From Plectrocnemia conspersa (taxonomy: Eukaryota > Arthropoda > Insecta > Trichoptera > Polycentropodidae): DNA of 64,000 bases. The notes under the pieces were generated by a model, which did no database searches, had not been told where the DNA came from, and saw nothing but the letters and a program-made list of their open reading frames with translations. How positions within the stretch are numbered: position 1 is the stretch's first letter; every line of letters starts with the position of its first letter. The position numbers and the translations under genes were made by a program. The stretch lies in NCBI GenBank assembly GCA_009617715.1, contig VTFK01000457.1:186001-250000 (forward strand), written 5' to 3'. This document shows positions 1-11,720 of the stretch, one piece after another.

Positions 1-640
1 AACAGGTCACTGTGCTTTTAATTCGAACGACAGACAAATTTAAAAGGTTTTATGGCGTCATTTGATAGAGTTTCGTAACATATCACACACAGGGTCTTAA
101 AGATAGTTCACATCTAAGAGCTAAAGCGAAATTACACTTGAAGTACTTTTCATTATGTAAATTTCTAGCAATGTTTATATTTATTTTTTTGATTTTGTTC
201 TTCACTACTTTTCTCCTGACTTTGTTGTTAAAGAATGGTTAAAGGCTGTTTTTGTTTTTCTTTATCTTCATTTATTAGGGCGTAAAAATTTTCAACATAA
301 TGACACAATAAATTGGTGAGCGAAATATAACAAGAAGGTATTAAAAAGGTTTTAACAAATATTTGCTCCAACCAGAAAGTTTCTACAGATTCCAGGCTAA
401 GAAAAAATGATATAGACAATACACAGTAGTGAAAAATTTAATAAATAAAAAAGTCCAACCATACATATCTTATGTTTTGGTCTTATGTTTATATCGCTAC
501 TTTATTTTTCACTAGTAGCAATTAAGCATTTAAATATAAAAAAAAATTATATTTATGTATGTTGTATGGTAAATATAAAAACTAATTTATAATACAATAT
601 ACGCATACGTGTTTTTAATAAAAAAGTCTTTACTGCAATA
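1..640. other. AT-rich DNA, no gene seen
   Basis: Homopolymer-rich AT sequence. The only open frame, 228-419 on the minus strand, has no recognisable motif and is hydrophobic in the way AT-rich chance frames are. Confidence 0.6.
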
Positions 641-649
641 TAACAGCTA

Positions 650-1010
650 GCAAAACAGAGATTCGATATTTTCATTACAATGGAAACTTTAAGCTCCGTT
701 TCGTACCCAGGTCGGCAAAGCTCGCTATGATAAACGAGGGTAAAATATTAGAAACTTGTTAAATTGAGCGCTTTAACAAAACGTAAATACGAGTTTGGAA
801 CGTAGAAAACGAATTTAAGATCTGGCGGTGATTTTTCTCGCGCCAGGTGCAACAAATTGCACAGGAGACAAGCGCAAGGAGCCGGTTTCAAATTATGCCC
901 CGAGAAAGAAACAACTTTTTATTGAATTGGACCACAATGGAATAGAGAAGAGAACGAATTTATTTAATTGGAGAGAATTAGGGAACTTTTGAAAATAGTC
1001 CTCTCAGCAT
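650..1010. other. GC-richer island, candidate regulatory sequence
   Basis: More GC-rich than its flanks, with several CpG-bearing words (tctcgcgccagg, ggagccgg) and no usable reading frame. Function is inferred from composition only. Confidence 0.3.
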
Positions 1011-1920
1011 ACGAGCGCAATAATTCACGTACATAACACATTAAACAGCGTTTTATTTAAGGATTAACTTATAATACTTATAATGATACTTAAAAAGTTT
1101 ATTTCCGATAGTCTATTATTTAATTTAATTAATTATATCATCATAAATAGTAATATATATATTTTTTAGTAACATTTATTTTAGTTTTTTAATTCTATTA
1201 ATTTATAAAAACAAATTATTTTTAAACATCTTAATGAAATCATTAGTGAAAACGATTGGCCATTCCCAATTTTCTTTATTTTTTTGCACACCATTTTGCC
1301 TGTTTAAAATATCAGTTACATATATAAAAACATATTGCTAAAAGAAGTTTGAACTTAGCGGGATAAAATATCTACACAATCATTTTAAATACACACTGTA
1401 CCACAGTCACGCGAACGTTGGCAAAAACAGAAGTAAAAATAACCTGTGTGTCTTTATAGAAAAACAAGGGCAATTTTAAGTATTGTGCTATTGTGATTCT
1501 TTAAAATATAGTGTACTAGTGCAAATCAAGTAAATTATTGTATATAATATTTAAGAAGCCCAGTAAAATTTTTGAAAACACAATCTATTGTAAATAATAA
1601 TTTTGATCTTTCAGATACGATAGTATTTGAAAAAGTTATTAAGTAAGAAATAAACGTTTTTTTAATAAAGCTTCCAGGTTTTCATGTTTATATATTATTA
1701 AAGAGAATTCCACTCTTACATATTTGCATCCTATTATTAGCTCATAATTTACTCTGAATTTTAATTACAGACTCCACCGCGGCTTCAATATTGTAGACTT
1801 GATTTTAATTAAACTTCACAGCCTTTTTTATTCATTATTATATTTCACGTCTCCGACGGCGGTAGCTGGTTTTAAGATCGAAAGGCGAGAGAAGGAAATA
1901 AGGGATGTTTTTTTTTAATT
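1011..1920. other. AT-rich DNA, no gene seen
   Basis: Mostly AT runs. A short GC-richer patch near 1770-1885 (ccaccgcggc, tctccgacggcgg) is too small to interpret. Confidence 0.5.
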
Positions 1921-1924
1921 TTAG

Positions 1925-2690
1925 TTATATTTCAAATGAACTTACCCTCATTCTGACTAATATTTGAAATATTTATCAATACACCTATGCAATATATGTA
2001 TATATAATATTAAAGTGTCGTCCGCAAACAGAAGTACTTTACATTTTTTTATATTATTGATTATATCATTCATTTATAATATAAACAGCCATGGTCCCAA
2101 TTCAGACCGCTGTGGTACACCATTATGTATTATTTTCTCTTAGGAATACGCATAATTTATTTTATATTTTTGCTATTTTTTAAAAAATAATTATTGAAAC
2201 ATCTTAAGTGATATTTTCTAATTACTTCAAAATTATTCTTATGTCAATTGTTTCGAAAACAAGTAAATCTCTCTTCTGTATGTGTTAAATAGCCCTATGC
2301 ATTAATTATTATCATGGTTACAGACTTGTGTTTCTCATGTAAAATTAAATTATTTAGTTGCTGTATATTGTATTGTATTTTGTTATAATAATTTTGTGCA
2401 TGTTTTTTATATATGAAATAATTTCGATTCATCGAATTATGGTGAACATTTAAATTTAAATATAAGGTTTTATTTGCCCCACAACAATTTACACAATTAT
2501 CTCTTTTATCGCATTGTTTTACTGAATGTTATTCTGATCCATATTTTATACAAACAAAAACAATTTGAATATTATTTTTGATAAAATGGTTAAGAATCGC
2601 TGCATTGAAATAAAAAAATAAGCCTGTAATGCTTGACCAAAGCGTGGCGTGAATACACGGATGTTGTGCCACTTGGCCTGTGTATAGTTA
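1925..2690 (-). pseudogene. Decayed LINE remnant: ORF1 zinc knuckles joined to RT
   Basis: On the minus strand the sequence reads as broken pieces of a Jockey-superfamily (CR1/L2/I-like) LINE. The block at about 2460-2670 resembles an ORF1 nucleic-acid-binding domain: GQAL-QAYFFISMQRF leads into a CCHC-type knuckle, CIKYGSE-stop-HSVKQC, whose second Cys is now Tyr, and then CVNCC. The block at about 1975-2265 is the RT palm: FETIDIRIIL, then GVPQRSELGPWLF, then NDIINNIKKCK and LLFADDTLIL. The last three match the element at 30440-32290 (GVPQGSKLGPLLF, FADDTLM). Only about 80-200 bases separate the two blocks, so most of ORF1, the endonuclease and the start of RT are missing. Stops and frameshifts are frequent. 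Either one internally deleted copy or two adjacent fragments would fit. Confidence 0.72.
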
Positions 2691-3110
2691 AGGTAAAACT
2701 AGTAGGTATAACATATTAAGGGGTGGAAACATCCACTACCGTAAAGTCTTTTGTATTTGTAACATAATGACACGAGTATATAGATTGTTACAAGCAAGTT
2801 CTAAGTCATGTTGTTTCAAATATCCGTAAAGCAAAGATAAGCTTAATATGAGACCCTATCTTAGTAAGAATATGAGATAGTGTCTCATATTAAGAATCAT
2901 AATATAAACGAAAACTGTTAAATGTATATATATACATATAAAACTAACAAAAAGCAGTAATATTCCTATTTCTTATTACCATATTACATACATAGTACAT
3001 ACTTGGAAAGGATATAAATTGGAATATATATTATTTGTATTAGGTACTATTTCCATAAGACCATCATTTATGTTATTTTATAAATATGTTTTATAAATAG
3101 TATCAGATGT
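2691..3110. other. AT-rich DNA with a hairpin, no gene seen
   Basis: Besides the inverted repeat at 2842-2894, the stretch has only AT-rich sequence and a small GC patch near 2640-2740. Confidence 0.5.
2842..2894. repeat. Inverted repeat, 20-bp arms
   Basis: Arms 2842-2861 and 2875-2894 are reverse complements with one mismatch (cttaatatgagaccctatct against agatagtgtctcatattaag) and a 13-nt spacer. No flanking target duplication was seen, so a snap-back duplication is as likely as a mobile element. Confidence 0.8.
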
Positions 3111-3119
3111 ATTTTGCAA

Positions 3120-3740
3120 ACATCCTATTTGAACTAACGGATGATTCACTTTTGCCTTTTCGGATGTTTACACGATACATTGACGTTTCGAAGAGGGTCG
3201 GATTCGAATGGAAATTTTGACGTTTTTCCGCAAAGTAATTTTCTTGTGTATGGTTTCGGAAAATTTCCGCGTAGTCCAGTCGGATAATCTTTGGTCAGGT
3301 CGGGCAGGTGGGGCCCTCTATTCATATAGCTCATTGTATTTAGATTTTGGGCCGAGGACGCTACGGCCCTATAGGCCGGAAGTGATGAGTCGGTTAAGGA
3401 TTTCCGCCCGGTGATTTACAACGACAATATTTTTCCTCTAACGTTTCCTTGTCAACAAGCCAATTTCAGGGACGAAAAAGGTAACTACATATACGTTCCC
3501 GATAGGGATGTAATAAAAAATAAACCTCCAACGCGATTATAAAGCCGAATGATGCGAAAACGCGCGTTTGTATCGGATTCTAGATTCCCAAATTTTTAGC
3601 ATTCTACCGTAATAATCGCTAATGGTATTATTTTTCGCATCTTAGTATACGGCCCGAAAGCGATAAAAACACATACAACAAAGCGACCCGAGGCCATAAC
3701 GGTCTAAGGGATGCGAAATAAATTCATACGCTTAGGGAGA
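3120..3740. other. GC-richer island, candidate regulatory sequence
   Basis: Rich in CpG-bearing words (gggccgaggacgctacggcc, taggccgg, cgcgcgttt). Short frames on both strands (3208-3414 plus, 3146-3334 minus) overlap each other and carry no family motif, which suggests composition rather than coding. Confidence 0.35.
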
Positions 3741-4610
3741 AAGTCACCGATTATAACATTTTTTAAATATACCTAATGTACAACTAAAAGGATTAAAATG
3801 CTTTTTGTTTTTGATTCATATTATTACATAATGAAATTGTTTTTTTTAATTTAATCTATTTACCGCAAAACTACTATTTAAGCCGGTCAATAAAATTCGC
3901 AATTTCTGATTGATTGCATACTTAGGCAGATTTGTTTATTATATATACTAAATTCTAGCAGCATTGCTTTAAAATAATCTTATATGTCCGATTTTGCGAC
4001 AGTAATTATTGACGTTGAAATTAGCCTAGGAGCTATTAAATCGGTCAATAAAATTCGCAATTTCTGAACGATTACAAACTTCGTTCAGCAAAGTTGTTCA
4101 TTACATTGAGTTCTACTAGCTACTAAACTACAAATTAATAGGGTTTTTAAATTTAAGTTTTATATTTAAAGCACCTAGGTATCATAACGTGATGTATAAT
4201 TACATATTCCTAGCCTTTTTATTGTACTTAAACGCTTGAAAAAAAATTAATCTTACAACGAAAAACGTGCATTAAAATAAATCGCTAACATTTTAAAAGC
4301 AATGATAATTTTTGAGGACGGTTTACAATATGTTATTTATTGTGAAAATTATTATTTGTTCCATTTTCTGAGAATCTATAATTAAATATGCGAAATGCTG
4401 GTGTATGTATTATAATATGGTATTGTAAATACAGTTTTTCATTCCGGTGTTTTCTTAACCAATTTAAGAAAATGTATGAAAATATATTGTCCTGGAGTTC
4501 TCTTATTCGACAACCCTTATAAATAAATATACTTAAACGATGTGCGCCCTTGAGAAATTTCTTTGGATATTTTTTGGGGAAAGGCATAATTAATTTTCAT
4601 AGGTAGCTAT
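3741..4610. other. AT-rich DNA with a tandem repeat
   Basis: Contains the two-unit repeat at 3884-4125. The minus-strand frame 4333-4587 has no recognisable domain. Confidence 0.5.
3884..4125. repeat. Two-copy direct repeat, 158-bp period
   Basis: The words starting at 3884 and 4042 share cggtcaataaaattcgcaat and continue as degenerate copies (gattgattgcatact against gaacgattacaaact; aaattctagcagc against gagttctactagc). This is an old tandem duplication with no coding content. Confidence 0.75.
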
Positions 4611-4880
4611 CATCCCGACTTTACAGACATGTGCGTACCGTGCGTGACCGTCGTTGGAAATCGCAAAGATGCTAATATAAGAAAATTCCTCCGCAAGCCA
4701 AGGAGAACGGCTGGAGGAAGAAGGAAATAAAAAAAAACAAGAATAGAGAACGAAGAGAAAACGCGTCACGTTTGTGTTTTATCGTCGTGTTCAGTGCTCG
4801 AATGCATTTCACGGCTATAAATTTAAGTACCCGCGAGGGTTGTTTGGTCACATAAAAATTCTATACAAATCCTCGGCCGA
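4611..4880. other. GC-richer patch
   Basis: Contains tgcgtaccgtgcgtgaccgtcg and a purine-rich run (4690-4760). No reading frame or known motif. Confidence 0.25.
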
Positions 4881-5370
4881 CGCAACGATTTTTAAGTTTT
4901 AATAAGTAAAAAATATATTTTTTAATGATTTAATATCAGTTTTGGTCGGTTTCGGATATGGCACTTTATTATCACCAGGTGCGATATTCAATGCGAATTA
5001 ATGGTCCCTATAAAATACAGCTGCGGCGGGATGAAAACGTTAGATAACAAGGGTTTGAATGAAATCTATCGAAGGAAAGATTTATTTGTTTTATTTTAAA
5101 ATTATTAGTTTTGTGCTGATGAAACTTTACTTTGATATAGGGAATTTCAAATGATTTTTTTATAAATTTATTATATGTTTTCGTATTGCGTCAAAGGATA
5201 ATTTCATAATGCATCCCTTTGACAAAAAAGTTTTGCTAATGTCAGAGTTTCGCAACGGGATCCTATTATATTAATCATGTACTTTTGAGAAAGTTCAAGT
5301 TATAATTAAAAATAAACATTACTTTGAACCTGGTGATTTAAATGAAAACTGTGATACTCAATTTTAATTT
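4881..5370. other. AT-rich DNA, no gene seen
   Basis: No repeat, RNA gene or reading frame could be supported here. Confidence 0.5.
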
Positions 5371-5371
5371 A

Positions 5372-5523
5372 TTAATGTGTGTAATATATACATATGAGTG
5401 TGTATATATTTATTTATATATGTATATATATATACACACATACATAATTACACATTAAGAAGAGTCATTAACTCTTCATCCTCAGAGACTAACTCTTAGT
5501 CTTAGTCTCTGAGGATGAAGAGT
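5372..5523. repeat. Paired inverted repeats, one with perfect 22-bp arms
   Basis: Arms 5471-5492 and 5502-5523 are exact reverse complements (actcttcatcctcagagact and partner) around a 9-nt loop; the flanks agagtc and gactct extend the stem imperfectly. Just upstream, ttaatgtg (5372-5379) pairs with cacattaa (5451-5458) around TA-rich sequence. Two adjacent snap-backs suggest local inverted duplication or a small foldback element. Confidence 0.85.
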
Positions 5524-5530
5524 GACAGAC

Positions 5531-6600
5531 TCTTCGAAAAGTCAGACGCTTACATTTAAGTAAGATTGCGATGGCATCAGTAGCCAGTATTGATCATAAA
5601 TATATATCTTTATTGTGTATGTAATATTGAACGGTTTTCGTGGGTCGCAATTCAAAGCAGTATAATTGAGCTAGCAACAGTGAGGGTTAGTTTGTTTTGT
5701 GATAGTATTTTTACAGTACTTAAGAACTGTTAGCTTATTATTTGTCCATTAGATTATAAATCAGGTTAGATCAACATTACATTATACAATAGACTTTTAT
5801 ATTGATTAAGGCCAGTGTTTAGTTTGTTAATATAGCCTTTAATCGTAGGTCATATAAACAAAATTGGATAGCTATTTCATTTTTTTTGGCAAAGTAAATA
5901 TAATGTAAATTACGTAGGTTTGAAAAGGCAAATAATTCAACGAATTTTTGACCCTTATACGTTATTGAGTTCTAGATTTACACTTCGGCAGAATGGTGGT
6001 AGTGTACGCGAAAGCATGCAAAGCTCAGTTTAGACCGAAAGCCTTCGGTAATTGGACATGCCAGTAGGTGGCAGCAGACTCATCCACATCCTCGGTAACG
6101 AGCTCGCCAGTTAGCGTCACTTACTCTGGTAGCAAAACCAGTGAGTGGCGTGATGCTGTTGTACTATTAAGTGATACCCTAATTTAAATAAATAGGTTTG
6201 TATAACTGTGCTTTTGTAGTAAAAATGTAGCGAGTCAATATCGTCAAGGATAAGCAAAAATAAATAGCGCACCTGAAATTATTTTTTGTGGCATCATTGA
6301 GTAGGATGTAAATTGACATGAACTTTGAAATGTCTAGAGTTGCCTACTTTTGGCTCTTCAAGCCTCATTATCATTACCAGGTCCTTAAAATACTTTGTAT
6401 TAGCTTGAGTATGGGGTTAGCTCTTAATACGCTGTAATTAATACTGAACTTTGAAGATAGATGGTAACGAAAATAACGGCGAATACGGCCACAGAGAGAT
6501 ATATCTTTTCTAAAACGTCCATTTCAATACGATTAATAATTTTACAAAAAATATACTATATCGGTAGGTTTTGTTGAACCAATGTAATTTGTTTCTTTTC
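5531..6600. other. Mixed AT-rich DNA, one GC-richer patch
   Basis: The patch at about 5985-6170 carries cctcggtaacgagctcgccag and several short dyads (accgaaagccttcggt). No tRNA fold or coding frame could be built from it. Confidence 0.35.
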
Positions 6601-6604
6601 GCAT

Positions 6605-6960
6605 AATCCGCTTTGATTAACCTTCTGATGACTATATCAAAATAGTGACAAAATCTCGTGACGCAGGAATACAATTTGATGTCGTAAATATCGATTTTTA
6701 AAAGGTCTTCGACAAGGTTTGTTATAAGTTATTAATGAAACGTTCTCAGACTTCGGTTGCTTAGATGATTTAACTTGGTTATTCTTGAATTATTTGAGCG
6801 ATCGTAGACAGTTCGTAACCTATGGCGGACGATTGTTGAAATAATATTGAGCTCATATGATGTAGAAAAAGCGTCAACTAGCATCTTAGCCTTGTCATGA
6901 TCTGTGCTAGCTTTGATACTACAGTTTTTAACAGTGAAATTTCCGTTTGCTTATTTTTAA
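6605..6960 (+). pseudogene. Decayed LINE reverse transcriptase fragment
   Basis: Plus-strand pieces match the RT palm. SRDAGIQFDVVNIDF (from about 6650) leads to stop-KVFDKV, the catalytic DFxKAFDxV box with KAFD eroded to a stop plus KVFD. Then DFGCLDDLTWLFLNYL and SDRRQFVTYGG (6751-6838) fit the segment leading to the PQGS box. A frameshifted Q-x-SILALS at about 6878-6900 is what remains of that box. Similarity to RT may extend weakly to 7235-7315 (DLWKHWVNRNN). The clade is not certain; the FDKV and SDRRQFV wording suits Jockey or CR1-like insect LINEs. Confidence 0.7.
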
Positions 6961-7954
6961 ACAATTTAGTTGTTTTCCGTTATGAATTACGAGATTACCA
7001 GAGGGATTTTGATCTAATTTAGTATGTTCTAATGATGGCTATTCCTTTTGCATAAATAAATTTTGTGTTTAAAAGTAATTGTGTTTGTAATGAACATGCG
7101 TTTTATTGTTTTTATAAATTTAATCTAAATTGTGGTCTTTTAGATCAGCTAATAATTATTTGCCTTTTTTGCTATATTATAAAAAAAGGATTACCGATCA
7201 TATTTTTTAGCTAACGACTTGTCCCGTATTTTGCAGAATTTTGTCGAGTATGCCGATTTGTGGAAACATTGGGTAAACAGAAACAATGTCTCAAGGCTAT
7301 AACTGGATCCGACTGCACTGACTGGGCACTGGAATGCTCGTGTTCCCATAGTTTTGTTGTTATCACTCGCTATTGCAAAGTTGTCGGGCGGTCGTGTTCA
7401 CCAGGAAAATTTATTACCAGAAACTAAATACGATGCGAGAAGTATGTATTTCCAACTCGGCGCTTTTGCATACATAGTGCGTAAACACACTAACATAAAA
7501 CACAGTAATCATATTACAGTTTTTATATGCATATTGAGAAGTTGTAATCTAATACCTTTTGAGTCTTTTAACTTTCAACAGTTTTAATACACTTTCAAGT
7601 GATTAAAACTGTACGTGGTTAAATACGTATTAGAATATTTAATAAACTCATAGAAAAAAACGAACAAGCAATAATGAGTGCTTCCATGGTATTGCTTAGA
7701 ACAACACAGTAATATTTTACCAAGAAACAATAAATTGATACAGTGTTTTGATCCCAATAAAATTGTATTTTAAAAAATATTGAATATATATACTATACAT
7801 TTACGTATGTATGTCAAAATTGCTAAACAGAAACATTTTTTTTTATTATATCAAAATTCTGTTCCAAATTTAATAAATAACCATGTTACTTTAATTACTA
7901 AATTCGTTTTAAACATTTCCAGTACAGAAACAATTTAAACAATTTTGCAACTAT
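6961..7954. other. AT-rich DNA, no gene seen
   Basis: The plus frame 7354-7587 has no motif. The rest is AT-rich and unstructured. Confidence 0.45.
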
Positions 7955-9050
7955 TTATTTTTTATTTTTTATAAAAGTTTATTTCTTAAATAGACATAGG
8001 TAAAATAGCATACAGATATATTAAATGCACAATACTGGTTCATAACCATTTACATTGTTTACAAATTGTTAAGTTATACAATAACATAAAAAGAATAATA
8101 AATTATACGAGAATATACTAAATTAAAGGAAAAATACATAAAACCTTTTACAAATTTAAAAAATCCAAAAAAAAATTTGGAAAAGAATGAAGCAGATGAG
8201 AAAAACAAATTATACAAAATACATAATATACAAAATAAAACACATACAAAGGTAAATAAACCTAGCCCTGTAGACCTGAAACTGATGACACTGTGATGAG
8301 CTTAACTGCATCAAAGCAATATGTGCTTAGGCATTTTATGTTTGTATTTAAATTTAAGTTTTGCTTTGTTGTAATCACCGATTCTTGAAATTAGTGGGTT
8401 TGCGTGGTCTCGCGAGATTTTTTTATAGTATTTTTCGGTTTGATAATAACAGTATTCTTTAATGGTAGGAATTAAATGTTTGGTGTGGAGTTTTTTAAGG
8501 TTAGTATAAAACGGTGTATTATAAATTATTTTTGTGGCTTTATTTTCAATTACTTGAAGTTTATTAAAATTACTATTACTCGCGTTACTCCACACTGAAC
8601 AAGCGTAAGTTAAAACAGGTCTGATTAATTGTCTATAGACTAGAATTTATTTTTTATTGTAAGCGCACTTTTTCTATTAAATATTGATTTTAGAGCCGCA
8701 ATGGCGCCGAGCCCTTTCGACCGGAGTTCAGTTATGTTTATTGAATTTTAGTCTGGAGTCCAGGTGTATACCCAGGTATTTAACGCTCGCTCTCCATTCA
8801 ATGTTATGCCCTTGTTCACTTTTAATGGGTGCAGGCAAGGGTTGTCTACGTTTAGTGAATATTATAGCTTCTGTTTTGTCTTGATTAATTTTAATTCTCC
8901 ATTTCATAAAATATTTTTTTAAGTTTTCAAGGGATTTTTGAAGTTTGACTGCAATAGGATTAAGTCCATAAGAACTAGTAAGGATTGCGGTGTCGTCAGC
9001 GTACATTGAGAGTTTAGTATTTTTTAACATTGGAATATCAGTTGCAACTA
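7955..9050 (-). mobile_element. Jockey LINE, 5'-truncated copy A
   Basis: The 3' end lies on the left, shown by a T-rich run at about 7955-7971 (the poly-A tail read backwards). The body is nearly identical to copy B at 20185-21547 across the RT C-terminal half and the 3' untranslated region. The copy stops at about 9045, where copy B continues upstream through the PQGS box, so A is a shorter 5' truncation typical of target-primed insertion. Close identity to B means recent activity. No clear target-site duplication was found. Confidence 0.9.
8311..9050 (-). pseudogene. Jockey reverse transcriptase C-terminal half (copy A)
   Basis: Starting inside the palm, the minus frame shows MYADDTAIL (catalytic YADD), then KWRIKINQDKTEAIIF, VKYLGIHLDSRLKF, and after breaks VWSNASNSNFNKLQ and YKHKMPKHILL before the stop at 8311-8313. 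Compared with copy B, A has lost two bases near 8728 (giving a premature stop after KFNKH) and one base near 8650, so the frame is split. A keeps an 18-nt in-frame segment near 8690-8710 that B lacks. The protein would normally copy LINE RNA into DNA at a nicked target; this copy cannot. Confidence 0.88.
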
Positions 9051-9085
9051 TTTTAAAACGCTGCATATCTATTGAAATAGGAATA

Positions 9086-9088
<3 letters not shown>

Positions 9089-9117
<29 letters not shown>
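9089..9117. repeat. (AT)n microsatellite
   Basis: Uninterrupted AT dinucleotides next to the truncated 5' end of Jockey copy A. Confidence 0.95.
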
Positions 9118-9490
9118 CTACATAAATTCAGATAATTCCAAATGTTTATTCTTTGCAGTGTCTTTTTTTAATAATTTTTAATAGTAGTTCGCAAAATTCA
9201 ACATTAAATAATAATTTATATATATTATAATGGTAATAATATTGCTAGTATTGACCAGTTAAACAAGCTTGTATATTTTTAGTCATCAATATTTGAAGGA
9301 CCGCTGTTGCTGGTTGTTTCTCTTGCATATGAAGTATTAATCGGTATTGAAAGTTTTGGGACGGATATGCTATTAGATGGGTCAGTGAAATATTTTATTT
9401 TTTTCCATTGTTGTAAAATTACTATGAATAGCTCGATTTTCAAGATTCTTTTTATTTCTTTCTTCGTCTGTTGAAATGGTCGTTACCTCT
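9118..9490 (-). pseudogene. Possible coding remnant, perhaps LINE ORF1
   Basis: Two minus-strand pieces read more like protein than like AT noise: ERNKKNLENRAIHSNF (about 9420-9470) and VPKLSIPINTSYARETTS (about 9310-9365), rich in Ser, Thr, Asn and Pro. They lie just upstream of the 5' end of Jockey copy A in the same orientation, so an ORF1 scrap is possible. No zinc knuckle or family motif is visible, so the call is weak. Confidence 0.25.
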
Positions 9491-10909
9491 TAAATATAAT
9501 TAATTGCGTAGTTGTTTAGAACCCTAGTTGAGTAAGGTTTATTTATAAATAAAAAATCTTTGATTGTATAATATATTAAGAAATTTCTTACATTAAAAGT
9601 AAGTTTTTAAATTATATTTAAAAATTAAAATTTATAATGCTTCCTTGGAAGTAAAAAATAAAATACATGAATTAATATTTGCTTAACCCAATTAAAAGCT
9701 GGTTCTTAATTTTTTTGCAGTAATAGTTTTCACTTGTGTTAAATAATTAAATAAATAATATTAAAATTTTCTTTCCTTGTCTTTAAATTTGACATGACAC
9801 GATCTCTATTTTTAGCTCATATTATGCCAAAGCCTATGAGTTTATTTATCTATGGCTATGAATTTATTTATAAAGCATTTTTAGCCGTCAAGAAGTCTTG
9901 TTTCGCAGAGTTACGCAGGGATGAGTAATTATAAGATAGTTTAAGTGGAAATTAAAATTATCATACATTTTTTTGTTGTTTATGTATCGTTTATTTATTT
10001 CTTAAAAGTGATTCATTATATAATATATTTAAAAAAATCGTTAAACGGCGTTTCTGTATGATCTAAAAAATTGGCTATTATTTAAAAATAAAAATACGTT
10101 TTTTGGTTTTCTTTATTCAAAATGTTTGATCATTAAAAATAAATTGCATTTTTTTATAAAAATCTGTTTAATTTTCTGCACAAAGTACAGATTTAAAATA
10201 TATAATATGAAATAACGTAAGGTTAAAACATCAATTGGAAAGAAAATCGCCCTCGCTTAATATTGGTGAAAAAAAGAAATAAAAAAACCGAACGACATCC
10301 CCTCCGTTATGAAAAATTGGTCCGAGTGTAATATTTAAATCGACTGCCGGTGCTATGTTGGGTCGGGACGTCCCATTTGAATTGCATATTACCAAAGGTT
10401 GTTTAACATATTCAATTGGATTAATTTGTCGGCAATTACAAGCGTGACTAATTGAATAAAGACACTTTTATGCTTCAAACACGTATGCAAACACGAATAC
10501 CTATTGTGTGGTACAGTAGTACATAAATACCAACGAAGTATATTAATAGATAAAGCATTTGTATGCATCGAATAATATACATATATAAAATATGCTACTT
10601 GCAATTTTTTTATTAAGATTGATGCATAAGTAATAATATATTTTTGAATGATAGCAAAAGTTAAAAAAATTATAAACGTCTTAATAATTCAACCAAGTAC
10701 TAAATTTATGTTATTAAATATAACTTTTCACCATCTTACAGTGAGCTTTTAGAATTCAAATTTAAACTTTATGGTAGAAAAAAATAATGTAGTCAGTGTC
10801 ATTTTAACATATAAAATCAAGTTTTAAAAGTGTTCTACAATAAAGCAACGGCATATGTTGCCAAAATATGTCAATGAAGGGTTTGATAATAAAAAAATAC
10901 TAGCCGTAT
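9491..10909. other. AT-rich DNA with a small GC patch
   Basis: A short GC-richer patch at about 10240-10380 includes gttgggtcgggacgtccca. The minus frame 10389-10604 has no domain. Confidence 0.45.
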
Positions 10910-11110
10910 TATTATGTAGATATAATCTAGGATTTTGAGAAAGTGTGGTACCCTGGACTTGTAAATCTTTTTAATAATCATACCCTACGTAAAATACACT
11001 TCCAAATTAAGAACGGATAAGTTTACACAAACTGTACCAAATATCATTGGGTGTGTCTCAGGTCAGCGATCTTGGACCATATATATTTGTTCAATTATAT
11101 TATTTTATAA
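10910..11110 (+). pseudogene. Decayed LINE reverse transcriptase fragment
   Basis: Plus-strand words match the RT palm despite frameshifts. DFEKVWYPGLVNLF (about 10932-10974) is a shortened D-x-EKAFDxVWHxGL box. RKIHFQIKNG (about 10990-11020) is the following strand pair. LGVSQVSDLGPYIF (about 11049-11090) is the GVPQGSxLGPxLF box with two changes. Wording is nearest to Jockey elements but the copy differs from copies A-D. No YADD box is visible downstream, so the fragment is short. Confidence 0.6.
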
Positions 11111-11500
11111 GTGAATAAAAACTAAAAGCTTTCTATGTGTTATTTTATAAGACTTTCTTATAGTCCAAATATACAGATTGCATTTGAAAAATCTACGCTT
11201 GTATCTGCATTATAAAATGTTTTAGGATTTAAGTTGTTTATTTTATACATCGCAATAATATACAAAATTTATTTTGATGAAAATAGTAGGAGTTGTAGTA
11301 AGTTATCGATCACGATTGATAAAAAAATAAATAAAAATGGGCGTTATTTTGTCTTTAAATAATGGGGTGCCTGCTCTAGTGTATAAAAAGTTCAGAGTAC
11401 AAAGCTGAATACAATGTAGTATATTAAACACGCGATGCATACATATAACACGAGACATTAGTAGGACTCTGCTGAAGATGTAAAGTGAAACGGTATAAAT
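11111..11500. other. AT-rich DNA, no gene seen
   Basis: No repeat or coding remnant recognised. Confidence 0.45.
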
Positions 11501-11720
11501 AAGTATCGTAGGACGGGCGTTTGGCGCTTATCTTAGCGTAGCAGTTTTCAAAGGAGCTCATTTATTAAACACTGATATATTGCGAATTACTTATAAGGCA
11601 TTAGCTTCGGCGTTAGTTGTATAGTATTTCATGCAACGCTGTTCATTGAACGCTTTCTGCATTGGAAAGCGAAGTAAATTTCTCCCCGGGCGATAACTTC
11701 TTACGTGTCTACTAAAAACG
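11501..11720. other. GC-richer patch
   Basis: Contains ggacgggcgtttggcgctta and ctccccgggcgataac. No frame; possible regulatory island of smaller size than those further right. Confidence 0.25.

Noticed and set aside
8684..8884. Plus-strand open frame of 66 codons
   Set aside because: Shadow of the Jockey RT on the minus strand. The minus strand carries the conserved motifs.
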